Shown in pieces: positions 1-9,218 of a DNA stretch of 43,284 nucleotides. Below the pieces are notes generated by a model. It saw only the letters and a program-made list of their open reading frames with translations. It was not told where the DNA came from and made no database searches. A program made the position numbers and the translations under genes. The stretch is taken from contig JAJFUJ010000068.1 in NCBI GenBank assembly GCA_021372475.1, positions 1 through 43,284 on the forward strand. The letters run 5' to 3'. How positions within the stretch are numbered: position 1 is the stretch's first letter; each line of letters starts with the position of its first letter. This DNA is from Chloroflexota bacterium. Its GTDB lineage: Bacteria; Chloroflexota; Anaerolineae; UBA1429.

Positions 1-59
1 TGCATGGGTCACGCACGCCGCTAGCGTTCATCCTGAGCCAGGATCAAACCCTCCGTTAA
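1..59 (-). rRNA. rrs: 16S rRNA gene, 5' end only (runs off left edge)
   Basis: On the minus strand positions 48-29 read TTTGATCCTGGCTCAGGATG, the universally conserved start of bacterial 16S rRNA (27F primer site), followed by an ACGCTAGCGGCG block. By alignment from memory with E. coli, the mature 5' end falls near position 59. Only about 59 nt of the gene are in the window, so this is a fragment at the sequence edge; breaks at rRNA operons are common assembly limits. The CTAGCGG form is compatible with Chloroflexota but also with other phyla, so it is weak taxonomic evidence. Confidence 0.95.
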
Positions 60-164
60 TTGCTCCAAGCTTCCGCTTGTCTTTCTTTGGTTTACCCTCT
101 GCTCTTCTTTCTTCTGCCACTCTTCAGTTGTTAAGGTGCCCCGCGCTTAGAAGCGCGAGTTTTG

Positions 165-192
165 ATTCTAGTCCTTATTGGCCGGCTGTCAA
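165..192 (-). promoter_or_regulatory. rRNA operon promoter P2 (proximal)
   Basis: On the minus strand TTGACA (187-192), a 16-nt spacer and TAGAAT (165-170) form a strong sigma70-type promoter pointing at the 16S gene. Immediately downstream, at 131-157, lies a CGCGCTT/AAGCGCG inverted repeat that would form a GC-rich hairpin at the very start of the P2 transcript. A second small hairpin, CAAGC-GGAA-GCTTG, is at 66-79, just before the mature 16S end. Confidence 0.75.
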
Positions 193-250
193 ATCGCTAC
201 AATATCCCTCTCGAGTCACTACAGCCATTTATTTAGCCGACAACCCAGAC

Positions 251-278
251 ATTATACTCTCGTGTAATTTAGTGTCAA
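251..278 (-). promoter_or_regulatory. rRNA operon promoter P1 (distal)
   Basis: On the minus strand TTGACA (273-278), a 16-nt spacer and TATAAT (251-256) match both sigma70 consensus hexamers perfectly. It lies about 86 bp upstream of P2 and has the same 16-nt spacing, giving the tandem P1-P2 arrangement typical of rRNA operons. Confidence 0.8.
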
Positions 279-437
279 ATTTACCAATTTTATCTGGTAA
301 ACTCTTGTATTCCAGAAGCAGCAAGATCGAGATATCCTATCCAAGCGCAACGGGAAACTATTCTAGGCTCACTATAAAATTCTGTCAAAACTCACTTAGC
401 CTACATGCATGGCAGATTCCCATTGAATAGTATCCGC

Positions 438-466
438 TTGCCTTTTTACAATCTACAATCTATAAT
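438..466 (+). promoter_or_regulatory. rpsA promoter
   Basis: TTGCCT (438-443), a 17-nt spacer and TATAAT (461-466). Transcription would begin near 473, leaving a leader of about 27 nt before the ATG at 500. A second overlapping candidate, TTGAAT (423-428) with an 18-nt spacer to TACAAT (447-452), is weaker. The interval 193-437 between the divergent promoters holds no convincing gene. Confidence 0.6.
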
Positions 467-499
467 ACCAAAACCTAATTGGGCAAGGAGAAGGATTGC

Positions 500-1723
500 A
501 TGGAGGAGCAGGGAACCATTAGTATGCTCGATGAAGGAGGCAACCAGGCTCAAGAATACGAACACTCAATGGCAGAGTTGTTGGCTGAAGATTCATCAAG
601 CCTTTCACCCCGTCGAGGTGATGTTCTTGAGGGAACAATTGTCGGGATTTCTCCCACCGAAATCCTGATTGATATTGGCGCCAAATGTGAGGGCGTTGTT
701 GGGGAGCGCGACCTGGAGCAACTCGATGCAGACTATCGCAAATCGCTCAAAGTGGGCGCCAAAGCTTTTGTCTATGTGATTCGCCCCGAAGATGGCGATG
801 GTAATGTGTTGCTTTCCCTCAGTCGTGCTCGTGTTGAGAGCGATTGGCAAGAAGCAGCAAAATTATATGAATCTGGTGATGTATTTGAGGAAACAGTCGC
901 GGGTTATAACCGCGGCGGCCTGATTGTCAACATCGGCAGAGCGCGTGGATTTGTGCCCGCTTCGCAAATCTACAGCATTCGCGTGCCCCGCGAAGGTACC
1001 GATGAAGATCGGGAACAGCTACTCGAGCAGATAGTCGGCAAAAAAATCCAGGTTAAGGTAATCGAACTAGATCGGCGACGCAACCGTTTGATCTTATCCG
1101 AGCGCGCTGCCATTCGCGAATGGCGTCAAGATCAAAAAGATCGCCTGCTTGATGAGTTACAAGAGGGAGCTGTACGTCATGGTGTCGTCAGCAGCCTATG
1201 TGATTTTGGTGCTTTTGTTGACTTGGGTGGCGCAGACGGGCTTATCCACCTCTCTGAGCTTTCATGGAGGCGAGTCGGGCATGCCAAGCAAGTGCTCGAG
1301 ATTGGCCAAGAAGTCGATGTCTTAATCCTTAGCATCGACCGTGAAAAGCGACGAATCGCTTTGAGCCTTAAACGCTTGCAAAAAGAACCCTGGGCTGCGG
1401 TTGAAGACCAATACCAGGTGGGCCAATTAGTGCCCTGCACTATCACCAAGTTGACGAATTTTGGCGCCTTTGCTCGCCTCGACGATGCGATTGAAGGGCT
1501 GATCCATATCTCGGAGCTTTCCGAAGATCATATCAATCATCCGAGCGAGGTGGTTTCAGAAGGCCAGCAGATTACCTTGAGGATAATCCGCATAGATTCC
1601 AGCCGGCAACGCGTCGGCCTGAGCTTGCGCAGAGTGAGTGAGGATCAGTATTCGGATGACTTTGATTGGACAACCGAACAGTTGCCTGCGGAGGATGGCT
1701 CCATCGATCCGGACTTGACATAG
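500..1723 (+). CDS. rpsA: 30S ribosomal protein S1
   Basis: RNA-binding ribosomal protein that helps load mRNA on the 30S subunit. The 407-residue product has four S1 (OB-fold) domains, roughly at residues 38-105, 123-198, 219-288 and 304-373. The last two carry the typical [18 protein letters not shown] and [18 protein letters not shown] strands. Four domains instead of the six of E. coli S1 is normal for many non-proteobacterial lineages. The N-terminal 35 residues and the C-terminus are acidic. The frame is open upstream to a TTG at 479, but the ATG at 500 is preferred: AAGGAG at 485-490 sits 9 nt before it and overlaps the alternative start. It is transcribed away from the 16S gene and followed by clpC. 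Confidence 0.93.
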   Translation: MEEQGTISMLDEGGNQAQEYEHSMAELLAEDSSSLSPRRGDVLEGTIVGISPTEILIDIGAKCEGVVGERDLEQLDADYRKSLKVGAKAFVYVIRPEDGDGNVLLSLSRARVESDWQEAAKLYESGDVFEETVAGYNRGGLIVNIGRARGFVPASQIYSIRVPREGTDEDREQLLEQIVGKKIQVKVIELDRRRNRLILSERAAIREWRQDQKDRLLDELQEGAVRHGVVSSLCDFGAFVDLGGADGLIHLSELSWRRVGHAKQVLEIGQEVDVLILSIDREKRRIALSLKRLQKEPWAAVEDQYQVGQLVPCTITKLTNFGAFARLDDAIEGLIHISELSEDHINHPSEVVSEGQQITLRIIRIDSSRQRVGLSLRRVSEDQYSDDFDWTTEQLPAEDGSIDPDLT

Positions 1724-1842
1724 TGCTGCGTGGCGCAAAATACGTTGTGCCTAGATGTGCCACTAGTAAATACAGTAATTTCCTATAGTTCATTCAGAAA
1801 GCTGGATGTAAATAGCCCACTCTGAATATGAGAAATGCAATG

Positions 1843-1870
1843 TTGGATAAACCAGGGGAACTGGTATACT
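1843..1870 (+). promoter_or_regulatory. candidate clpC promoter inside an inverted repeat
   Basis: TTGGAT (1843-1848), a 16-nt spacer and TATACT (1865-1870). The left arm of the inverted repeat at 1850-1889 lies in the spacer. The -10 lies in the loop, and the right arm falls just after the predicted start site (about 1877). No better promoter is visible between 1890 and clpC. Confidence 0.4.
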
Positions 1871-1889
1871 ATATAGTAGTCCCCTGGTT
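1850..1889 (+). terminator. 10-bp inverted repeat: rpsA terminator or clpC operator
   Basis: AACCAGGGGA (1850-1859) and TCCCCTGGTT (1880-1889) are perfect reverse complements around a 20-nt centre. The centre itself contains the 12-bp palindrome TACTATATAGTA (1867-1878). The right arm is followed by ATTTTTAT, so an intrinsic terminator for rpsA, whose stop is 127 nt upstream, is a straightforward reading. The same arms flank the best clpC -10 element, so an operator role is equally possible. It does not match the CIRCE/HrcA sequence. Confidence 0.5.
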
Positions 1890-1936
1890 ATTTTTATCCT
1901 GGGCACAGGATATCTAGTTGGGAAGAATATTGTACT

Positions 1937-4426
1937 ATGGCCGACATCATGGATCGCTTCACTAACCGAGCAAAACAAGCCCTTGGCATGGCTCAGGAAG
2001 AGGCACGTCGTCTTAACCATAATTATATTGGGACAGAGCACCTGCTCCTAGGACTAATGCGCGAGGAAGAGGGCATTGCTTCCCGCGTCCTGGTAGATTT
2101 GGGGTTATCGATCAGCCAAGTCAGGCGCGCTGTGGAACGTGTTGTCGGACGTAATGAACAACCTTCCAGCACTATGGAGTTGACCGAACATAGTAAGCAG
2201 GTAATCGAGATTGCTTTTGAAGAAGCGCGCAATTTTGGGCACCGTTACGTAAATACCGAGCACTTGCTGCTCGCGCTTATTCGAGATCAAGATAATATGG
2301 CCGTGGCCGTCCTGCAGAGCTTGAATATCAACCGCGAGATAGTGCGTCGACGTGTTTTGAATATGATGCGCCAGGAAATGACCACGAATGACTCGGCTGA
2401 GCAGCGCCAACCAGCAGCTACCTCCCCTTCTTCATCTGCCGTTAGCAAAGAGCAGTCGGTGCTCGAACAACTAGGTGTTGACCTAACCGACCTAGCGCGC
2501 CAGGGCAAGCTGGATCCTGTCATCGGCCGTCAGAAGGAAATCGAAAGGGTCGTGCAGATTTTAGCCCGACGTAGCAAAAATAACCCGGCGCTGATAGGCG
2601 AGCCTGGAGTAGGTAAGACTGCTATCGTTGAGGGGCTAGCCCAGAGAATTGTAAATAAACAAGTTCCTCACGATTTGCAAGATAAAAGGCTGGTCCGGCT
2701 CGATGTCGGCTCGTTGGTTGCTGGAACAATGTACCGCGGGCAGTTCGAAGAACGCCTCAAAAAGGTCATCGATGAAATTAAATCCACCGAGACAATCCTC
2801 TTTATTGACGAATTGCACATGCTGGTTGGTGCCGGCGCTGCGGGCAGCTCAGTAGATGCTGCAAATATCCTCAAGCCCGCCCTCTCGCGTGGAGAACTGC
2901 AGTGTATTGGCGCGACCACTTTGAACGAGTATCGCAAGCATATAGAGAGCGATGCGGCATTAGAGCGCCGTTTTCAGCCGGTATATGTTGATGAGCCCAG
3001 CCCTGAAGAAACCATCAAGATACTGCGCGGCATCCGCGAGCGATACGAAGCGCATCACGGTTTGAAAATAACCGACGAGGCAATCGAGGCGGCTGCTCGC
3101 CTAGCAGTGCGCTATGTACCGGACCGTTTTCTCCCCGATAAGGCCATCGACCTGATCGATGAAGCGGCGTCGCGTGTAAGAGTATTTAAGGCATCTACCG
3201 CAATCATTGCCGCACCCAAAGATAACTTTGAGTTGCTGCCAGTCAATGAGACCACCAGGCTGCATTCAGCTAATATAGGTAATCAAGGAGAATTAGGACT
3301 CTGGGGTGAGAAGTTAGGTATCAATATAGAGCCGCCTGAAGAGACCAACGGGCTGCGCGTTACGGCTGATGATATTGCCGAAATCGTTTCCATGTGGACA
3401 GGAGTCCCGGTTGCTGCCATCGCCGAAGAAGAATCGCAGCGCTTGCTGCACATGGAAGAAAGCTTGCAGAAGCGTATTGTTGGGCAAGACGATGCGATTG
3501 GCATGTTGGCTAAAGCTGTGCGCAGGGCTCGGGCTGGGCTCAAAGACCCGCGCCGTCCGATAGGTTCGTTTATTTTCCTCGGCCCAACCGGTGTAGGCAA
3601 AACGGAGCTGTGCAAGGTATTAGCCGAGTTCATGTTCGGCAGCGATGACGCATTATTGCAGTTCGATATGTCAGAGTTTATGGAACGCCACACCGTCTCA
3701 CGGTTGGTAGGAGCACCGCCAGGATATGTCGGATACGACGAGGCAGGGCAACTTACCGAAGCCATTCGGCGCCGCCCTTATTCGGTAGTGTGCTTCGATG
3801 AGATCGAAAAAGCTCATCCCGAAGCTTTTAATATGCTGCTGCAGATTATGGAGGACGGCCATCTGACAGATGCCAAAGGGCATAAAGTGGACTTCCGCAA
3901 CGCCATCATCATCATGACTTCGAATGTCGGCAGCAGTGAGATTATGCGCGATTCGACACTCGGTTTCTCTACCCAGAAGGGGATTGAGGAGGAAAATTCT
4001 CAATATCGTGAAATACGCTCGAAGCTGATGAAAGAGCTCAAACGGCTCTTTAAACCCGAGTTCCTCAACCGCGTTGATGAGGTGATTGTCTTTCACCCGC
4101 TCAACCGCGCAAATATCGAGCAAATTGTTGATATCCAGCTCGGCCTAGTCACTGAGCGTTTGGCTGACCACAAGATAACGATAACCCTAACGCCAGCAGG
4201 TCGTGAATTACTCGTGCGCGAAGGTTACGACCCCCAGTTCGGTGCACGCCCGCTCAAGCGAGCTATTCAGCGCTACATCGAGGATAACCTGGCGGACAAG
4301 CTTCTCGACGGAGCTATCAGTGATGGCAACCAGGTTGTTGTCGATGCTCACGAGGATGAACTCACCATCCGCAAACTCGAGCCTCAGGAACACCCCGTCT
4401 CTCCTGGAGCAGGGGGAAACTCCTGA
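1937..4426 (+). CDS. clpC: ClpC-type AAA+ unfoldase of the Clp protease, UVR motif missing
   Basis: Cytoplasmic Hsp100 ATPase that unfolds proteins and feeds them to ClpP. The 829 residues comprise a double Clp_N repeat (about 4-145), AAA+ domain D1 with Walker A GEPGVGKT (about 221) and Walker B LFIDELH, D2 with Walker A GPTGVGKT (about 549) and Walker [14 protein letters not shown], and a ClpB_D2-small-like C-terminus. A TLGF tripeptide loop near residue 675 is the expected ClpP-docking loop. Between D1 and D2 (about 418-472), where ClpC normally has a coiled coil with a UVR motif, there is a shorter segment without coiled-coil heptads or UVR residues. The start at 1937 has GGAAG 11 nt upstream; an ATG at 1949 is an alternative. 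The radA gene follows after 2 nt. The usual ctsR-mcsA-mcsB partners are not upstream. Confidence 0.93.
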   Translation: MADIMDRFTNRAKQALGMAQEEARRLNHNYIGTEHLLLGLMREEEGIASRVLVDLGLSISQVRRAVERVVGRNEQPSSTMELTEHSKQVIEIAFEEARNFGHRYVNTEHLLLALIRDQDNMAVAVLQSLNINREIVRRRVLNMMRQEMTTNDSAEQRQPAATSPSSSAVSKEQSVLEQLGVDLTDLARQGKLDPVIGRQKEIERVVQILARRSKNNPALIGEPGVGKTAIVEGLAQRIVNKQVPHDLQDKRLVRLDVGSLVAGTMYRGQFEERLKKVIDEIKSTETILFIDELHMLVGAGAAGSSVDAANILKPALSRGELQCIGATTLNEYRKHIESDAALERRFQPVYVDEPSPEETIKILRGIRERYEAHHGLKITDEAIEAAARLAVRYVPDRFLPDKAIDLIDEAASRVRVFKASTAIIAAPKDNFELLPVNETTRLHSANIGNQGELGLWGEKLGINIEPPEETNGLRVTADDIAEIVSMWTGVPVAAIAEEESQRLLHMEESLQKRIVGQDDAIGMLAKAVRRARAGLKDPRRPIGSFIFLGPTGVGKTELCKVLAEFMFGSDDALLQFDMSEFMERHTVSRLVGAPPGYVGYDEAGQLTEAIRRRPYSVVCFDEIEKAHPEAFNMLLQIMEDGHLTDAKGHKVDFRNAIIIMTSNVGSSEIMRDSTLGFSTQKGIEEENSQYREIRSKLMKELKRLFKPEFLNRVDEVIVFHPLNRANIEQIVDIQLGLVTERLADHKITITLTPAGRELLVREGYDPQFGARPLKRAIQRYIEDNLADKLLDGAISDGNQVVVDAHEDELTIRKLEPQEHPVSPGAGGNS

Positions 4427-4428
4427 TA

Positions 4429-5787
4429 ATGCCCAAGGCCAGTGTTCGGTTTTTTTGCCAGAACTGTGGGAACAGCCAGGCCAAATGGATGGGACGCTGT
4501 CCAGAGTGCGGCGAGTGGAACTCACTAGTTGAGGTTGCTTTCGCTGCTGCCTCAAATGGTGTGGCAAGCAACGCCAATCCTGCTAGGCCAATCGCCGAAA
4601 TTGACAGCGGCTCACAACAGCGTATCGCTATTCCTATTGGTGAATTCAACCGGGTATTGGGCGGTGGTCTCGTTCCTGGTTCTGTCGTGCTGGTAGCCGG
4701 CGATCCTGGTATTGGGAAATCCACCCTGCTGCTGCAGGTAGCTGGGCTTCTCGGAAACGGCGAACGGCCGGTGCTGTATGTATCGGGTGAAGAGTCCGAG
4801 CAGCAGGTCAAGATGCGCGCCGAACGGCTCGGGATCTCTGCCCCGCAGCTTTACCTACTTGCTGACACGGATTTGGAGCGCATCAATCAGCAGATCCAAA
4901 CCCTACATCCTCTCCTGGCCGTAGTGGATTCAATCCAGTCCGTGCGTATGGAAGGGATTGAATCGTCCTCAGGCAGCATCACCCAGGTGCGCGAGTGCGC
5001 CAACGCGCTGCTGCATCTAGCAAAATCACTCGGTGTCCCTATTTTCATCGTCGGCCATGTCACCAAAAGCGGCGCAATTGCCGGCCCGCGCGTGTTGGAA
5101 CATATTGTCGACACCGTTCTTTACCTGGAAGGCGAACGTTTTCATACTTACCGCTTGCTGCGTAGCGTCAAGAACCGCTTCGGCTCTACGGATGAGGTGG
5201 GCGTTTTCGAAATGCGCGATTCCGGCTTGCGCGAGGTCGATAATCCTTCCCAGGTTTTCCTGGAGGAGCGTCCCAGCCACGCGCCCGGCTCTACCATCGC
5301 CGTTACCATGGAGGGTACCCGCCCACTGATGGTCGAAGTCCAGGCGCTTGCCAGCCATTCGGCCTTACAATATCCCCGTTATACCTGCAATGGGATCGAT
5401 TTGAACCGCTTGTGGCTTTTGACTGCCGTATTGGCCAAACGCGTCGGACTGCACTTGCAAGATCAGGATATTTTTGTGAATGTCGTCGGTGGATTGCGCT
5501 TGCATGAGCCCGCAGCCGACCTGGCAATTGCTCTGGCAATTGCCTCAAGCCTACAGAATCATCCGGTTTTGGCAGACCTGGCGGTATTCGGCGAAATAGG
5601 TCTGGCGGGTGAACTGCGTAGCGTGGGGCATATCGAGCGCCGTTTACGTGAGGCATCAAAACTGGGATTCAGCCGTGCCATCATCCCGGTCATCCGCGGG
5701 GGTTCTGTGGTAAGCATCGATCATTTTCAAGTCAAGATGGTTCGCACCGCAGCCGAAGCGATCTCTGTAGCTCTTGAGAGTACATGA
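4429..5787 (+). CDS. radA: DNA repair protein RadA (Sms), RecA-like branch-migration ATPase
   Basis: RadA extends heteroduplex during homologous recombination. The 452-residue length is typical. The N-terminus carries a C4 zinc finger with cysteines 10, 13, 24 and 27. A RecA-like core follows with Walker A GDPGIGKST near residue 91. The RadA-specific KNRFG motif is present in the middle (VKNRFGSTDEVG). The C-terminus is the Lon-like, inactive-protease domain (VNVVGGLRLHEPAADLA, GEIGLAGELR). The start is 2 nt after the clpC stop, with the G-rich end of clpC serving as ribosome-binding site, so the two genes are co-transcribed. A clpC-radA pair is a conserved arrangement in Firmicutes and related groups. 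Confidence 0.95.
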   Translation: MPKASVRFFCQNCGNSQAKWMGRCPECGEWNSLVEVAFAAASNGVASNANPARPIAEIDSGSQQRIAIPIGEFNRVLGGGLVPGSVVLVAGDPGIGKSTLLLQVAGLLGNGERPVLYVSGEESEQQVKMRAERLGISAPQLYLLADTDLERINQQIQTLHPLLAVVDSIQSVRMEGIESSSGSITQVRECANALLHLAKSLGVPIFIVGHVTKSGAIAGPRVLEHIVDTVLYLEGERFHTYRLLRSVKNRFGSTDEVGVFEMRDSGLREVDNPSQVFLEERPSHAPGSTIAVTMEGTRPLMVEVQALASHSALQYPRYTCNGIDLNRLWLLTAVLAKRVGLHLQDQDIFVNVVGGLRLHEPAADLAIALAIASSLQNHPVLADLAVFGEIGLAGELRSVGHIERRLREASKLGFSRAIIPVIRGGSVVSIDHFQVKMVRTAAEAISVALEST

Positions 5788-5842
5788 ATCCGCCAGGCAT
5801 AGCCGGATAATCCCTGTAGCCGTTCTCCCTGCCCGGGGGAAA

Positions 5843-5870
5843 TTGCCCCTTTACCAGCCAAGTGTATAAT
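5843..5870 (+). promoter_or_regulatory. candidate cysS promoter
   Basis: TTGCCC (5843-5848), a 16-nt spacer and a perfect TATAAT (5865-5870). Transcription from about 5877 would give cysS an unusually long leader of about 190 nt. The rest of the 279-nt gap between radA and cysS shows only a weak GGGG/CCCC dyad (5836-5849) and the hairpin described next. Confidence 0.5.
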
Positions 5871-5991
5871 TCGCTGGAGGGAAGTTCACCCGATAGTGGC
5901 CGTGATTTTACTCCAGGGACGCGTGTTTAGCCTGTCGCATGGATATAAACGAGCAAGTTGACGCTATACTAAACAACCACTGCATCTGTTC

Positions 5992-6022
5992 AAAGGGACG
6001 CAGATGCTCTTTGCGTCCCTTT
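5992..6022 (+). promoter_or_regulatory. strong leader hairpin upstream of cysS
   Basis: AAAGGGACGCA (5992-6002) and TGCGTCCCTTT (6012-6022) form an 11-bp perfect stem with a 9-nt loop, 44 nt before the cysS start. Only three U residues follow, so as a terminator it would be weak; an attenuator or processing site is possible. The stem resembles the terminator arm of T-box leaders, but no canonical T-box sequence precedes it. Confidence 0.5.
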
Positions 6023-6066
6023 GGGTTGGTAACAGCTTTATATTGGTTTTCAAAGAGGTCATCCAA

Positions 6067-7509
6067 ATGGCATTAACTATATACAACAGCCTTACTCGTC
6101 AAAAGGAACTATTCACCCCGATTCACCCGGGACGAGTGACTATGTATGTGTGCGGCCCTACCGTTTACAACGATTCGCATCTTGGGCATGGGAAGACTTA
6201 TGTTAATTTCGACACGATGGTACGGTACATGCGCTACCTTGGATATCAGGTGCTCTATGTCCAAAATATCACCGATGTCGGCCATATGCTCGATACGGGC
6301 GAAGACCGCATGCTCAAAGGTTCCCAGCGCGAACATATGCAGCCGATGCAATTGGCCGAACTGTACACCAGGCATTACCTCCGCGATATGGACCGTCTGA
6401 ATGTCAGCAGGCCGGATATTCAGCCGCACGCCAGCGGCCACATCCCCGAGATGATTACCTGGATTCAAAAACTCTTGGATGCCGGGATTGCGTATGAGGT
6501 AAATGGTTCGGTGTATTTCTCCGTGCCGCAATATAAGCCATATGGCAAGCTCGCCGGGCGGCGCATCTCGGAAGCGCAGAGCGGGACGCGCATCGATGTG
6601 CTCGAGGAGAAACGCGACCCTGCCGACTTTGCGCTTTGGAAAAAGGCTTCGCCAGAGCACATTTTACGCTGGCCGAGCCCGTGGGGTGAAGGTTTCCCGG
6701 GTTGGCACATCGAGTGCACCGTGATGTCAATCAAGTACCTGGGGCAGCCTTTTGATATCCACGGCGGCGGAGTCGAGAACAAATTCCCGCATCACGAATG
6801 CGAGATCGCCCAGGCCGAGGCAGCCACCGGCATCCCGTTCGCCAATTATTGGATCCACAATGGCATGTTGATGATCCGCGGCGAGGAGATGCACAAGTCG
6901 TTAGGAAACTATGTCACTCTAGCGCAGGCTTTCGAACACTGGGATCCGATGGTGATCCGCTTTTTTATCCTGCTCAGTCACTATCGCGGCCCGATCGATT
7001 TCACCGAGGAAGCCATTGAGGCCGCCACGAAAGGTTTGCAACGGCTGACTAATTTATGGCAAGAGCTCAATCGACGTGCTTCCAACGCAGCGGAAGGCGA
7101 GTTATCCAGCCAGGTGAAGGGACTCGTTGACCATACCTCGCGTTCGGTGAACGAGAGCATGGATGACGACTTTAACACCCCTGAGGCAATCGCGGCGCTC
7201 TTTGATATGACCCGCGAGATGAACGGGATCCTGGCAGGTGAATCCCTCTCGCGCGCTTCGCTGGTGTATGCACGCGATTTTTTGGTGCGCTTTGTCGGCG
7301 ACGTGCTGGGCATTACTCCGCCGCAGGAAACCAAGCAGGGCGACTCTGATAACACCGCCGGACTGGTGGAGCTGTTAATAGAGTCGCGCAACAAACTACG
7401 CCAGGCCAAGCAGTGGGCTTTAGCCGATAATATCAGAGACGGCCTGCTGGCGCTGGGTATTGAGCTGCGCGACGGCTCAGACGGCACCAGTTGGAAGTGC
7501 CTTCATTAA
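6067..7509 (+). CDS. cysS: cysteinyl-tRNA synthetase
   Basis: Class I aminoacyl-tRNA synthetase that charges tRNA-Cys with cysteine. The 480-residue length is normal for bacterial CysRS. The first zinc ligand is in YVCGPTVYN (Cys29). The HIGH signature appears as HLGH (38-41), and the KMSKS loop as EMHKS followed by LGN (274 onward). GWHIECTVM and HHECEIAQ carry the other conserved zinc-ligand residues of this family. The frame is open further upstream (6004), but that region is inside the leader hairpin. The ATG at 6067 is preferred because AAAGAGGT sits about 8 nt before it and the protein then begins as CysRS family members do. The rlmB gene starts 1 nt after the stop. Confidence 0.95.
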   Translation: MALTIYNSLTRQKELFTPIHPGRVTMYVCGPTVYNDSHLGHGKTYVNFDTMVRYMRYLGYQVLYVQNITDVGHMLDTGEDRMLKGSQREHMQPMQLAELYTRHYLRDMDRLNVSRPDIQPHASGHIPEMITWIQKLLDAGIAYEVNGSVYFSVPQYKPYGKLAGRRISEAQSGTRIDVLEEKRDPADFALWKKASPEHILRWPSPWGEGFPGWHIECTVMSIKYLGQPFDIHGGGVENKFPHHECEIAQAEAATGIPFANYWIHNGMLMIRGEEMHKSLGNYVTLAQAFEHWDPMVIRFFILLSHYRGPIDFTEEAIEAATKGLQRLTNLWQELNRRASNAAEGELSSQVKGLVDHTSRSVNESMDDDFNTPEAIAALFDMTREMNGILAGESLSRASLVYARDFLVRFVGDVLGITPPQETKQGDSDNTAGLVELLIESRNKLRQAKQWALADNIRDGLLALGIELRDGSDGTSWKCLH

Positions 7510-7510
7510 A

Positions 7511-8263
7511 ATGCCTGAACAGAGCGAGTTCTTGGCTGGCCGGAATGCTGTCCATGAGGCATTGTTAGCCGGGCGGCGCAGGTTTATACGAGTGATTATC
7601 TCTGAGGGCGTCGTAGCGCGTGACATCCTCTATGAGATAACCAAGTTGTGTCAGGAACGACGCATTGCACTGCAACAGCTCCCGCGCGAAACACTGGACC
7701 GCCTCAGCCCCGAGATCAGGCATCAGGGTGTGCTGGCCGAGGTATCTTCCTATCCTTATGTGGAGCCAGAAGACCTCCTGAATGCTGCCAAAACCAGCGG
7801 TCGGGCGCCTTTCATGCTGGTGCTGGACAACCTGCAGGATCCACAAAATGTAGGCTCATTGCTGCGCACGGCCGAGGCGGTAGGGGTACATGGTGTTTTT
7901 ATCCACGCCCAGCATGCGGTTGGGATTACGCCGGCTGTCAGCCGGGCTTCCGCCGGTGCGGTAGAGCATCTGGCCGTTGCAGAGCAGACTAATCTAGCGT
8001 CGACCCTGCGTTGGCTCAAGCAAAAGGGCATCTGGATTATCGGCGTGGAAGAGCATCCGCAGGCTCAGGATTACCGCGCACTAAAGTATGATATGCCTCT
8101 GGCTCTGGTCGTGGGCAGCGAAGGCAGCGGTTTGCGGCGCCTTACGATCGAGGAATGCGATTTTATCGCATCAATCCCAATGGTTGGCAAAATCCACTCG
8201 CTAAACGCGGCTGTCGCCGGCTCACTACTTTTATATCAGGTCTTCAACAGCCACTCTGCTTAA
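7511..8263 (+). CDS. rlmB: TrmH/SpoU-family 2'-O-ribose methyltransferase, RlmB type
   Basis: SAM-dependent RNA methyltransferase with the SPOUT trefoil-knot fold. RlmB modifies G2251 of 23S rRNA, but other TrmH-family targets cannot be excluded from sequence. The 250 residues comprise an N-terminal L30e-like substrate-binding domain (starting FLAGRNAVHEALLAG) and a C-terminal SpoU domain with motif 1 NLQDPQNVGSLLRTAEA, motif 2 VVGSEGSGL and motif 3 IPMVGKIHSLNAAVA. The ATG at 7511 follows the cysS stop by 1 nt; the cysS-rlmB order is common. It converges on recR with only 7 nt between the stop codons and no visible terminator. Confidence 0.9.
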   Translation: MPEQSEFLAGRNAVHEALLAGRRRFIRVIISEGVVARDILYEITKLCQERRIALQQLPRETLDRLSPEIRHQGVLAEVSSYPYVEPEDLLNAAKTSGRAPFMLVLDNLQDPQNVGSLLRTAEAVGVHGVFIHAQHAVGITPAVSRASAGAVEHLAVAEQTNLASTLRWLKQKGIWIIGVEEHPQAQDYRALKYDMPLALVVGSEGSGLRRLTIEECDFIASIPMVGKIHSLNAAVAGSLLLYQVFNSHSA

Positions 8264-8270
8264 GCCGGCT

Positions 8271-8870
8271 CTACATTTTATGCCGACCGAGGATTGCCTC
8301 AGCCAGCGTCACGCGGTCAGCATATTCGAGATCTCCGCCGCGCGGCAGCCCCAGCGCCAGCCTGCTGACCAAGATGCCACTGGGATTCACCAGACGCGCC
8401 ACATAGAGGGCCGTCGCGTCCCCCTCGAGGGTTGGGTTAGTGGCCACTATCACTTCGCGAACCGTTCCACCTTGCAGCCGCTGCGCCAGTTCCTGCAAGC
8501 GAAGCTGATCCGGGCCTATACGGTCCATCGGGGAAATATGCCCATGCAATACGTGGTATAACCCCTTGTAACGACCCGTATTTTCGATTGCCAGCACGTC
8601 CAGCGGCTCCTCCACCACGCAGATGAGGCCGCTATCCCGCGAGGCATCCGTGCATAGGGCGCACGGGTCGCTTTCGCTAATATTGAAACAGACCGAACAA
8701 AAAGTAATCCCACTATACAGGTCACCAAGGGCAGCTTGCAGCGTTTGAGCATCCTCTTTGCCGTTACGCAATAAGTAATAGGTCAGGCGCGAAGCTGTCT
8801 TGGGGCCTATACCCGGCAGTCGACTGAAAGCATCGATCAGGCGGCTAACAGGTTTGGGAGTTGTCGGCAT
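8271..8870 (-). CDS. recR: recombination mediator RecR
   Basis: RecR works with RecO/RecF to load RecA on single-stranded DNA gaps. The 199-residue length is exact for the family. Domains in order are a helix-hairpin-helix (LPGIGPKTASRLTYYLL), a C4 zinc finger (CSVC...CALC), a Toprim domain (ICVVEEPLDVLAIE) and the C-terminal ATNPTLEGDATALYVARL motif. Its start overlaps the ybaB stop in a TAATG arrangement, indicating translational coupling. It is the last gene of the conserved dnaX-ybaB-recR cluster. Confidence 0.96.
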   Translation of the reverse strand: MPTTPKPVSRLIDAFSRLPGIGPKTASRLTYYLLRNGKEDAQTLQAALGDLYSGITFCSVCFNISESDPCALCTDASRDSGLICVVEEPLDVLAIENTGRYKGLYHVLHGHISPMDRIGPDQLRLQELAQRLQGGTVREVIVATNPTLEGDATALYVARLVNPSGILVSRLALGLPRGGDLEYADRVTLAEAILGRHKM

Positions 8871-9217
8871 TACATCAAACCGCCCAGGTCCAGCCCGCCG
8901 GCCAGCGGGCCAAGCATCTCGCTCATTAAGGCGGTTACCTTGTCTGTTGCTTCTTGGAAGGCTGCCATAATCAGGTCCTCGAGCATTTCAACGTCCTCGG
9001 GATCCACTACTTCGGGCTTAATTTTGATTGATTTTAGATGCTGATCGCCGGTCATCTCGATGGTTACCGCACCACCGCCTGCAGTGCCAGTTACCACTTG
9101 AGCGGCAAGCGCCGCCTGCATCTGTTCCATCTGGCTTTGCATCTGCTCGACCTGCGGCTGCGAATGGCCAGTTGGCCCCGAGGGCATCTTGAAACGCCGC
9201 TTACCTTTGCTTCCCAT
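8870..9217 (-). CDS. ybaB: YbaB/EbfC family nucleoid-associated protein
   Basis: Small DNA-binding protein found between dnaX and recR in most bacteria; it forms dimers with a tweezer-like shape. The 115 residues have a Met/Gln-rich helical segment (VEQMQSQMEQMQAALA) and the family core GGGAVTIEMTGDQHLKSIKI. A longer frame begins at 9244 inside dnaX. The ATG at 9217 is favoured because it lies 1 nt after the dnaX stop and is preceded by AAGAAGGGAAAG. The N-terminal stretch before the core is longer than usual and rich in Lys, Gly and Pro. Confidence 0.9.
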   Translation of the reverse strand: MGSKGKRRFKMPSGPTGHSQPQVEQMQSQMEQMQAALAAQVVTGTAGGGAVTIEMTGDQHLKSIKIKPEVVDPEDVEMLEDLIMAAFQEATDKVTALMSEMLGPLAGGLDLGGLM

Positions 9218-9218
9218 A

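Noticed and set aside
77-430. 117-codon open frame upstream of rpsA
   Set aside because: It runs antisense through the rRNA promoters and leader, has no ribosome-binding site and no recognisable sequence.
5992-6045. T-box riboswitch upstream of cysS
   Set aside because: The GGGTTGGTAAC-like stretch follows the hairpin instead of preceding it, and no specifier stem or AGGGTGG core was seen upstream.
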